Below, piece by piece: positions 1-5,284 of a stretch of DNA of 7,882 nt. Source of the DNA: B73-G16 sp964448445 (lineage in GTDB: Bacteria > Desulfobacterota > B13-G15); NCBI GenBank assembly GCA_964448445.1, contig CAYVAU010000064.1:1-7882 (forward strand), read 5' to 3'. Position 1 is the stretch's first letter, and the number at the start of each line of letters is the position of its first letter. Position numbers and translations under genes: made by a program. Under the pieces are notes generated by a model, which saw only the letters and a program-made list of their open reading frames with translations, had not been told where the DNA came from and searched no databases.

Positions 1-361
1 GTTTGACATAAGCGATGGATTCCTCCAGGATCTGGGGCACATCCTTGAGGCCTCGGGGGTGGGGGCGGAGATCCACCTTGACAGGCTTCCCCTGGAAGGC
101 GATTACCTTGAGGAATGCCACCGTATGGGACTGGATCCCCTTGAGCTCGCCCTTTTGGGCGGAGAGGACTACGAACTGATCTTCACCGCGCCCGAGGGGA
201 GGGCGGAGGAGGTGATGGATCTCGGAAGGCAGCTGGGGGTGAGGATCGAGGCGGTCGGCAGGATCCTGCAGGGGGGGATCAGGCTCTTGAAGGACGGACG
301 TCCCTACCCCCTACCTAGATTTACCGGTTACGACCATTTCCGATGGGCAAGTTCTACGTAG
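1..361 (+). CDS. thiL: Thiamine-monophosphate kinase ThiL, C-terminal part (5' end outside window)
   Basis: ThiL phosphorylates thiamine monophosphate to thiamine diphosphate with ATP, the last step of cofactor synthesis in the cytoplasm. The reading frame is open from base 2 and gives about 119 residues. It opens with FDISDGFLQDLGHIL, matching the DISDGL...DL segment of ThiL and related PurM/AIR-synthase-fold kinases. This is followed by SGVGAEI and then ALLGGEDYELIFT, which matches the GGEDYELLFT signature of the C-terminal domain. The tail (VGRI, GIRLLKDGRPYPL, GYDHF) is also typical. The family is usually about 300-330 residues, so roughly the first 60% is missing only because of the window edge. 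The TAG stop lies inside yhaM, a 19-bp overlap, so the two are probably co-transcribed. Recognition rests on these motifs and is firm. Confidence 0.93.
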   Translation, partial: FDISDGFLQDLGHILEASGVGAEIHLDRLPLEGDYLEECHRMGLDPLELALLGGEDYELIFTAPEGRAEEVMDLGRQLGVRIEAVGRILQGGIRLLKDGRPYPLPRFTGYDHFRWASST

Positions 362-1293
362 CCGATATAAAGGAAAGGGACCTGGTGGAGGCCCCCTTCT
401 TGGTGGCCGACAAGGTATTGGTCACCGCCAAGACGGGGACAAGGTACATAAAAGTAAGGCTGAGGGACCGAACCGGTGAGATAGAGGGTCGCATCTGGGA
501 GGAGGTGGAGGAGAGGGATAGTCTCTTTGAGCGAGGGGACTTCGTGATGGTAAAGGCCGAGGCAGTGCAATATCAGGGACGGCTGCAACTGAACGTGCTC
601 GAACTCAGGGTTTGCTCCGAGGAAGAAATAGCGATTGAGGACTTTATCCCCCCACCGAGGAGGGATCCCCGGGAGATGCTCCAAGAGCTGAAGGAGCTCG
701 CATCCGAGATCGGGGATCCTTACCTCAGGAGGCTTGTGATGGCCTTCCTCCGGGATGAGGACTTTTTAGAGGACTTCCTTCGGGCTCCTGCCTCAAAGGC
801 CCTCCATCATGCGAGGCTCGGGGGGCTTCTGGAACACACCCTCTCGGTGGCGAAGCTGGTGGAGAAACTCCGGGGACATTACGAGGGGGTGGACTGGGAC
901 TTGCTCATGGCGGGGGCAATCCTGCACGATGTGGGAAAGGTCAGGGAACTGAAGGGGGGACCGGCCTTCGAATACACCTCCAAAGGGAGATTACTGGGCC
1001 ATATCGTTCTCGGGGTTGAGATGGTGTCCAAGAAGATCGAGGCCATAGAGGGATTCCCCGAGGAACGGGCCATGCTCCTCAAGCATCTCATCATAAGCCA
1101 CCACGGCAGACACGAATGGGGTTCTCCCAAAAGGCCCAAGACCGTCGAGGCGGAACTTCTACACCACCTGGATGACTTGGATGCCAAGGTCGAGGGGATC
1201 CTGGAATGGATAGGGAAGGGCCAAGGGAGATGGACCGAATTCCACAGGGGATTTGAACGGGCCTTCTGGAGGGGTGATGAACCCGAGGGTTGA
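343..1293 (+). CDS. yhaM: YhaM-type 3'-5' exonuclease (OB-fold nucleic-acid-binding domain plus HD domain)
   Basis: The 316-residue protein has the two-part build of Bacillus YhaM/Cbf1, a metal-dependent 3'-5' exonuclease acting on RNA and single-stranded DNA. Residues about 4-95 form an OB-fold domain (YIKVRLRDRTGEIEGRIWE, then GRLQLNVLELRVC). Residues about 155-295 form an HD domain with H165 (GGLLEHTLSV), H195-D196 (AILHDVGK), H220 (GHI), H253-H254 (ISHHG) and D277-D278 (HHLDDLDAK), all expected metal-site positions. ATG 343 is chosen because the first residues (MGKFYVADIKE) match the family N-terminus. No Shine-Dalgarno is visible before it, so translation is probably coupled to thiL, whose end it overlaps. 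In B. subtilis the homologue sits with yhaO and yhaN; homologues of those two lie about 3 kb downstream here. Family assignment is confident; whether RNA or DNA is the main substrate here is not visible. Confidence 0.92.
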   Translation: MGKFYVADIKERDLVEAPFLVADKVLVTAKTGTRYIKVRLRDRTGEIEGRIWEEVEERDSLFERGDFVMVKAEAVQYQGRLQLNVLELRVCSEEEIAIEDFIPPPRRDPREMLQELKELASEIGDPYLRRLVMAFLRDEDFLEDFLRAPASKALHHARLGGLLEHTLSVAKLVEKLRGHYEGVDWDLLMAGAILHDVGKVRELKGGPAFEYTSKGRLLGHIVLGVEMVSKKIEAIEGFPEERAMLLKHLIISHHGRHEWGSPKRPKTVEAELLHHLDDLDAKVEGILEWIGKGQGRWTEFHRGFERAFWRGDEPEG

Positions 1294-1317
1294 CATTTGC
1301 ACGAGGATGAATATACT
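1290..1317 (+). promoter_or_regulatory. Strong sigma70-type promoter upstream of the polyamine operon
   Basis: TTGACA (1290-1295) is a perfect -35 hexamer. TATACT (1312-1317) matches TATAAT at five of six positions, and the spacer is 16 nt. The -35 starts one base before the yhaM stop codon and includes it. Transcription should begin near 1323-1325. The first gene downstream is speD, about 180 nt away, so the likely role is to drive speD and the genes behind it. A terminator-like hairpin starts only a few bases after the predicted start site, which complicates that reading. Called from hexamers and spacing alone. Confidence 0.7.
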
Positions 1318-1327
1318 GTGCTCACTG

Positions 1328-1367
1328 GCAATTGCCCTTGAAGAAGGGTGGTTGCTGTTAATTTTTT
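1328..1367 (+). terminator. Intrinsic terminator or attenuator hairpin with U-tract
   Basis: The arms 1328-1339 (GCAATTGCCCTT) and 1344-1355 (AAGGGTGGTTGC) pair over all 12 positions in RNA, counting three G-U pairs, around a 4-nt GAAG loop. A T-rich stretch follows, with six T at 1362-1367. This is the shape of a factor-independent terminator and would close the thiL-yhaM transcript. It also lies just after the predicted start site of the 1290-1317 promoter, so it could instead act as an attenuator or a 5' protective hairpin on the speD transcript. The bases 1357-1370 (GTTAA-TTTT-TTAAC) form a second small inverted repeat. Confidence 0.68.
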
Positions 1368-1377
1368 AACTGAGAGG

Positions 1378-1422
1378 ACCTCCGGTCGGTTTCCCGAGAT
1401 TTCAAGGGGCTGAAACGGGGGT
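1378..1422 (+). promoter_or_regulatory. Possible structured leader element in the speD 5' untranslated region
   Basis: Two mutually exclusive pairings can be drawn. One pairs GTTTC (1389-1393) with GAAAC (1412-1416) and continues, across a 5-nt bulge, as ACCTCC (1378-1383) with GGGGGT (1417-1422). The other is a smaller hairpin pairing TTTCA (1400-1404) with TGAAA (1411-1415). This could be an RNA regulatory element for a polyamine operon, but it matches no riboswitch class I recognise and stems this short can arise by chance. The rest of the gap, 1423-1487, is purine-rich and then AT-rich (ATTTAAAAATTTAATTTAA), probably leaving the ribosome site unstructured. Confidence 0.28.
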
Positions 1423-1487
1423 TTGCTTATATTGGGAAGAAGTTAAGGAAGGGAGGGTGAGATCCTTGGGGATTTAAAAATTTAATT

Positions 1488-1499
1488 TAAGGGGGGTGA
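1488..1499 (+). promoter_or_regulatory. Ribosome binding site that decides the speD start
   Basis: TAAGGGGGGTGA is nearly complementary to the whole 16S rRNA 3' end (consensus TAAGGAGGTGA). Its core G-run ends at 1496, five bases before TTG 1502. An in-frame GTG at 1496 lies inside the site itself, so it cannot be the start that this site serves. This supports TTG 1502. Confidence 0.75.
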
Positions 1500-1501
1500 A
1501 A

Positions 1502-1906
1502 TTGAGGGCACTGGGGAGGCACTTGGTTGTGGAGCTTTATGATTGTGATCCGCAGATCCTCAATGATAAGGAAAGGATAGAGGAGATAATGACCAAGGCA
1601 GCGGAGGTCTCTGGAGCGACGATCGTTCAGAAGGTCTTCCACGTGTTCAATCCCCATGGGGTGAGTGGTGTGGTGGTGATAGCCGAATCGCATTTGGCCA
1701 TTCATACCTGGCCCGAGTACGGATATGCCGCTGTGGATGTCTTTACCTGTGGCAGCAGTGTGGATCCTTGGAAGGCTTACGACTACATCAAGCGGGAGCT
1801 CAAGGCCGGGTATCAGAGCACGATGGAGATGTTGAGGGGTGAACTTCCCCAAGGGAGGGGGCATAGGGCTGCTGTTGAGCCCCTTTATGCGCAAGGGAGG
1901 GTATGA
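1502..1906 (+). CDS. speD: S-adenosylmethionine decarboxylase proenzyme, short pyruvoyl type
   Basis: SpeD decarboxylates S-adenosylmethionine to give the aminopropyl donor for spermidine-type polyamines. It uses a pyruvoyl group made by self-cleavage instead of PLP. The 134-residue protein closely resembles the short Thermotoga/archaeal class: MRALGRHLVVELYDCD, GATIV, VSGVVVIAESHLAIHTWPEY and FTCG. Cleavage should occur between E62 and S63, giving a 62-residue beta chain and a 72-residue alpha chain with the pyruvoyl group from S63. The catalytic H68 and C83 are present at the same numbers as in Thermotoga maritima SpeD. Start TTG 1502 is chosen because it aligns with the T. maritima N-terminus (MKSLGRHLV) and has a well-spaced Shine-Dalgarno; GTG 1496 would add two residues and lie within that site. 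It is the first gene after the leader, 1 nt from pdaD. No aminopropyltransferase gene is in the window. Confidence 0.96.
   Translation: MRALGRHLVVELYDCDPQILNDKERIEEIMTKAAEVSGATIVQKVFHVFNPHGVSGVVVIAESHLAIHTWPEYGYAAVDVFTCGSSVDPWKAYDYIKRELKAGYQSTMEMLRGELPQGRGHRAAVEPLYAQGRV
1893..1901 (+). promoter_or_regulatory. Ribosome binding site that decides the pdaD start
   Basis: AAGGGAGGG lies within the last codons of speD. Its GGAGG core (1896-1900) is 7 nt before GTG 1908, an ideal distance. Upstream in-frame ATG codons at 1839 and 1887 have no comparable site, and ATG 1887 precedes this one. Confidence 0.6.
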
Positions 1907-1907
1907 G

Positions 1908-2372
1908 GTGCTCTTTTCGAAGCCGGGAAGGTTTTTTCTGACCTGTGGACGAGGGGAGGGGCTTACACCGCTTAACGCCTTCGATGCGGCCCTGTGGGAT
2001 GCGGGAGTGGGTGACCTTAACCTCGTGAAGGTTTCAAGCATCCTTCCTCCCCGATGTCGCGAAGACAGCACACCCCTTGAGTCCGGCAGCATCGTTCCGG
2101 CCGCCTATGCTTACATCATCGGCGATATCCCCGGAGAGGTCATCTCGGCTGCTGTTGCCGTAGGTGTCCCAGAGGATCCCGATAAACCTGGGCTCATCAT
2201 GGAATATTCGGCAAAGGGCCATCGGGATGAGGCAGAAGCCATAGTCAGGCGGATGGTGGAAGAGGGGATGGCCATGCGTGGAAGGAGGATCAAGGAGATA
2301 AAGAGCTGTGCTGTGGAGTGCAAGGTGGAGAGGATAGGAGCTGCCTTTGCCGCAGTGGTATTCGGACCATAG
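1908..2372 (+). CDS. pdaD: Pyruvoyl-dependent arginine decarboxylase (PvlArgDC)
   Basis: This enzyme decarboxylates arginine to agmatine, the entry step of polyamine synthesis, using a self-generated pyruvoyl group. From GTG 1908 the product is 154 residues, close to the 165 of the Methanocaldococcus jannaschii enzyme. It carries TPLNAFDAALWDAGVGDLNL, then KVSSILPP with the self-cleavage site between S43 and S44, then SIVPAAYAYI, GEVISAAVAVGVP and GLIMEY. E99 in the last motif corresponds to the catalytic Glu of the family. Cleavage would give a 43-residue beta chain and a 111-residue alpha chain. GTG 1908 is chosen for its Shine-Dalgarno and because it gives a family-like N-terminus; ATG 1887 or ATG 1839 would add 7 or 23 residues lying within speD. 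The gene starts one base after the speD stop. Some PvlArgDC relatives have other roles, but agmatinase next door argues for arginine decarboxylation. Confidence 0.93.
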   Translation: MLFSKPGRFFLTCGRGEGLTPLNAFDAALWDAGVGDLNLVKVSSILPPRCREDSTPLESGSIVPAAYAYIIGDIPGEVISAAVAVGVPEDPDKPGLIMEYSAKGHRDEAEAIVRRMVEEGMAMRGRRIKEIKSCAVECKVERIGAAFAAVVFGP

Positions 2373-3246
2373 GCCGTTGAAGGTCGCCCCCCTCGTCTTT
2401 CTCTGCTGTGATTCCTCCTATTCGGAGAGCCGAACGGTAATTTTGGGTTGTCCCCTCGATCTCACTTCGAGCTTCAGGCCTGGTAGTCGTTTTGCCCCCA
2501 ATGCCATAAGGGAAGCTTCTTGGAACCTCGAGAGTTTCAGTCCCGCCCTCGAAAGGGATCTGGAGGATTTGTGCATCGCAGACCTCGGGGATCTCGTGCT
2601 TTCGTCCGATCCCCAGAGGGCCCTCGAGGAAATCCAGCAGGCGGTCAAGGGAATCCTTTCCGAGGGGAAGGTTCCCGTCATCTTGGGTGGGGAGCACCTC
2701 TTGAGCCTTGGGAGCATAAGGGCCTTTGGGGACCTTTATCCTGAAGTGAGGGTTTTACAGATCGATGCCCATGCAGACTTCAGGGACGAGTACCTTGGGA
2801 CATCCCTTTCCCATGCCACCGTGATGAAGAGGGTTGCAGAGGAACTTGGGCCCGGGAGGGTCTTTCAAGTCGGCGTGAGATCTTGGGATAGGAAGGAAAG
2901 GGAAGGGGCAAAGGGGATGGCCATCTTTTTGGGGGAAGATCCCCCTTCGGATCTCCCTCCCGAAATCCTCAGGGGCCCCCTTTATATAAGTCTGGACATG
3001 GATGTGCTCGATCCTTCGGTTTGCCCGGGGGTGGGAACCCCCGAACCGGGGGGCTGGAGTTTCAAGGAGCTGCTGGGTTTCCTTTACAACCTGCCCTGGG
3101 AAAGGGTCGTAGGGGTGGATGTGGTGGAGCTCGCCCCTCCCCATGATCCCACGGGGACCTCGGCGGTGGTTTCGGCCAAGGTCCTCCGCGAGATCCTCCT
3201 GATGCTGGGTGGAGGATGTCGGGCCTTTTCGAACCCTGGAAAATAA
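2347..3246 (+). CDS. speB: Agmatinase-family ureohydrolase (agmatinase or aminopropylagmatinase)
   Basis: A binuclear-manganese ureohydrolase that releases urea from agmatine (giving putrescine) or from N1-aminopropylagmatine (giving spermidine). The 299-residue protein shows the arginase/agmatinase pattern: FRPGSRFAPNAIR (about 43-55), ILGGEH with H117, QIDAHADFRDEY with D140, H142 and D144, SLDMDVLDPSVCPG with D217 and D219, and GVDVVELAPPHD with E261. All six expected metal ligands are present; GGEH replaces the commoner GGDH. Start TTG 2347 is chosen for AGGAG ending at 2340, 6 nt upstream; it overlaps pdaD by 26 bp. TTG 2377, five bases after the pdaD stop, gives a shorter N-terminus that also fits the family but has a poor ribosome site, so the start is uncertain by 10 residues. 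Position after speD and pdaD fixes the pathway; the substrate between the two alternatives cannot be read from sequence. Confidence 0.92.
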   Translation: MPQWYSDHRPLKVAPLVFLCCDSSYSESRTVILGCPLDLTSSFRPGSRFAPNAIREASWNLESFSPALERDLEDLCIADLGDLVLSSDPQRALEEIQQAVKGILSEGKVPVILGGEHLLSLGSIRAFGDLYPEVRVLQIDAHADFRDEYLGTSLSHATVMKRVAEELGPGRVFQVGVRSWDRKEREGAKGMAIFLGEDPPSDLPPEILRGPLYISLDMDVLDPSVCPGVGTPEPGGWSFKELLGFLYNLPWERVVGVDVVELAPPHDPTGTSAVVSAKVLREILLMLGGGCRAFSNPGK

Positions 3247-4268
3247 AGGGCATTGAGTTCAGAAACCGCCTGGTCCGTTCGGCCACCAACATGAGGCTTG
3301 CCGGGCCCAGGGGAGAAGTCACCGAGGAACTCCTCCAGGTGCACCGGAGGCTGGCAGAGGGAGGGGTGGGGCTTTCCATAACCGGCCATGCTTTTGTGGC
3401 CCCCCAAGGGAAGGTGAATCCCGGCCAGTTGGGCATATGGGATGACGGCCTCATTGAGGGGTTGAAGGAGTTGGTCGGAGTCGCCCACCGAGGTGGGGCG
3501 AGGATCTTTGTACAGCTGTCCCATGGAGGGCCCTTGGCCTTCTGTTCACCCCAGGAGAGGGTCTCACCAAGCCCCTTCAAGGGAGCCAGGGAGATGACCT
3601 TGGAGGAGATCCAGGGGATGATAAAGGCCTTCATTGAGGCCGCAAAGAGGGCTCGAGAGGCAGGGTTTGACGGGGTGCAGCTTCATGCCGCCCACGGTTA
3701 TCTCCTCTCGAGCTTCCTTTCGCCAAAGATCAACAAAAGGAAGGACTCCTATGGGGGTAGGGCCGGAGGGATAAGGCTTTTGGGAGAGATCATTCGGAGG
3801 ATCAAGGCGGAAGTGGGGCCGGATTTCCCCGTCCTGGTGAAGATGGGCCCGGATAATCCCCCGGGGGGCAATGGCCCGGAAGAGCTTCTGGAGATCCTCA
3901 AGGCCCTCGTCCGGGAGGGCCTCGACGGCGTGGAGTTGAGCAGGGGCATTGCTCCTCAGCAGGATATCATAAGGGAGGGCGTCAGGCCCTTTAAAAACGA
4001 GGCCTATAACCTCCCTTGGGCCCTTAAGGTCAAGGGCAATTTCCCCGAACTGCCGGTGATCCTGGTGGGGGGCATAAGGAGCCTAGAGTGGGCCGAAGAT
4101 ATCCTCCGGCAGGGCATCGATGCCATCGCCCTCTCCAGACCTCTCATAAGGGAACCCGAACTGCCTTCTCGCTGGATGAAGGGAGATCGATCGCCCTCAA
4201 GGTGCATCTCTTGCAACCTCTGCTTCACCATCAAGGATCCCGTCAGGTGTAGGGCGAGGGACCGATGA
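3216..4268 (+). CDS. Old Yellow Enzyme-family NADH:flavin oxidoreductase with C-terminal cysteine cluster
   Basis: A single FMN-binding TIM-barrel oxidoreductase of 350 residues, expected to be cytoplasmic. The N-terminus LFEPWKIKGIEFRNRLVRSAT is the family opening. IFVQLSHGG (about 97-105), the FDGVQLHAAHGYLLSSFLSP stretch with the H157/H160 pair, NKRKDSYGG, and a phosphate-binding VILVGGIRS follow. The tail CISCNLCFTIKDPVRC places cysteines at 330, 333, 336 and 345, resembling the iron-sulfur ligands of 2,4-dienoyl-CoA reductase-type members, so a 4Fe-4S cluster is likely. The FAD/NADH domain of those larger enzymes is absent, so electrons must come from NAD(P)H directly or a partner. The usual NRxR after DSYGG is altered to RAGGIR. 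ATG 3216 is the only workable start; GGTGGAGG directly abuts it, an unusually tight spacing that suggests coupling with speB, which it overlaps by 31 bp. The substrate is unknown. Confidence 0.88.
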   Translation: MSGLFEPWKIKGIEFRNRLVRSATNMRLAGPRGEVTEELLQVHRRLAEGGVGLSITGHAFVAPQGKVNPGQLGIWDDGLIEGLKELVGVAHRGGARIFVQLSHGGPLAFCSPQERVSPSPFKGAREMTLEEIQGMIKAFIEAAKRAREAGFDGVQLHAAHGYLLSSFLSPKINKRKDSYGGRAGGIRLLGEIIRRIKAEVGPDFPVLVKMGPDNPPGGNGPEELLEILKALVREGLDGVELSRGIAPQQDIIREGVRPFKNEAYNLPWALKVKGNFPELPVILVGGIRSLEWAEDILRQGIDAIALSRPLIREPELPSRWMKGDRSPSRCISCNLCFTIKDPVRCRARDR

Positions 4269-5284
4269 GGATCCTGCACATCGCCGATGTCCATCTGGGA
4301 AGGAAGGGCCGGCAGGAACACATCCTTGAGCAGCTGCGGAAGGTGGTGGAGATCTGCAGGGAGGAGGCCGTGGACCTCCTCCTCATAGCAGGGGACCTCT
4401 TCGATCAGGATGCGGTTCCCGAATCCCAGAAGTCCCTCCTGCGGGAGGTCTTCAGGCCCTTGAAGGAGAGGGGCGTTGAGGTGATCGCCATTGCGGGGAA
4501 TCACGACCGGGGGGTGGGCGATATCGGTGAGGAGGTGGCGTTTCTGGAAAGGCCCGAGCGGCTTCGCAGGGGCGATGTGCTCCTTTACCTTTTCCCCTTC
4601 GACCCAGGGGGATCCTGGAAGGACATCTTGCAATCCTTGCCCTTGAGGAGGGAGGCCTCCCATCAGATCCTCGTTTGTCATGCCTCTTACGTTTCCACCC
4701 GAAATCCCAGGGTGTGGCAGGAGCTGTCCGAAGAAGGGGCCCTCTTTTTGCCCTTTACGCCTGTCGATCTGAAGGACCTCCCCATAGATTACCTGGCCCT
4801 TGGCCATTATCACAATCCCATGCTGTGGCGGGAGGCCGGGATCCTATGCGGTTACCCCGGGACCATAGAACCCCTGTCCTTCAAGGAGGAGGGACCGCGG
4901 AAGGCCTTTTTGATCCTCTGCGAAAAAGACCTTCGGGTCGAGGAGATTGAGCTCGGCTGTCAATGTCCCCACAGGACCCTCAGGTGGAGGATCGGGGTGG
5001 ACGTGAGGGAAGAGGATCTCCCCCAGAGGCTCAGGGAGATCTGCTCAGAGGAGGGACTCTTCAGGGTGATCCTCAGTGGGTTTGTGAGGGACGAAAGGGA
5101 ACTCAAGTTGCGGGTGGGAGGGATCCCGGATAAGGTAAAGGTGGAATGGCACGTTCAGGATATGGCCAAGATAGAGGCAGATCCCTTGCTTCAGGCCTTC
5201 CTGAAGGTCTTCCTCGAGAAGAGGGGCGGGGAGGATAGGTTATTGTCACTCGGTCTGAGCCTGCTTGAGGGCGATGTGGATTAA
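4265..5284 (+). CDS. yhaO: YhaO-like Mre11/SbcD-type metallophosphoesterase (DNA repair nuclease)
   Basis: The 339-residue protein has the full calcineurin-like nuclease motif set of Mre11/SbcD: HIADVHLG (D8, H10), IAGDLFDQ (D44), IAGNHD (N79, H80), LVCHASY (H139) and LGHYHNP (H181, H183). These would hold two metal ions, usually manganese. Residues about 200-339 form the more variable capping domain. The family cuts or resects DNA ends together with a Rad50/SbcC-type ATPase, and the next gene encodes such an ATPase, overlapping by 11 bp. YhaO is preferred to SbcD because the partner is YhaN-like rather than a zinc-hook SbcC and because yhaM is nearby. The ATG shares an ATGA overlap with the flavoprotein stop; GAGGGA at 4256-4261 is the ribosome site. 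Nuclease activity is expected from the complete ligand set but its real substrate is unknown. Confidence 0.9.
   Translation: MRILHIADVHLGRKGRQEHILEQLRKVVEICREEAVDLLLIAGDLFDQDAVPESQKSLLREVFRPLKERGVEVIAIAGNHDRGVGDIGEEVAFLERPERLRRGDVLLYLFPFDPGGSWKDILQSLPLRREASHQILVCHASYVSTRNPRVWQELSEEGALFLPFTPVDLKDLPIDYLALGHYHNPMLWREAGILCGYPGTIEPLSFKEEGPRKAFLILCEKDLRVEEIELGCQCPHRTLRWRIGVDVREEDLPQRLREICSEEGLFRVILSGFVRDERELKLRVGGIPDKVKVEWHVQDMAKIEADPLLQAFLKVFLEKRGGEDRLLSLGLSLLEGDVD

Noticed and set aside
258..269. Perfect 12-bp palindrome GCAGGATCCTGC in thiL
   Set aside because: It lies within conserved coding sequence with no promoter or T-tract. GGATCC is very frequent throughout this window because of codon use, so chance is likely.
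1428..1433. TATATT as a second -10 box for speD
   Set aside because: No acceptable -35 hexamer lies 15-19 nt upstream. The nearest TTG/TTC-type match is more than 20 nt away.
1496..1498. GTG 1496 as the speD start
   Set aside because: It falls within the Shine-Dalgarno sequence. TTG 1502 has proper spacing and matches the Thermotoga SpeD N-terminus.
4004..4813. Long minus-strand open frame (269 codons), with similar minus-strand frames elsewhere
   Set aside because: It lies opposite the flavoprotein and yhaO genes, which have clear motifs. Its Pro/Gly/Leu-rich composition is the usual antisense shadow of GC-rich coding DNA.
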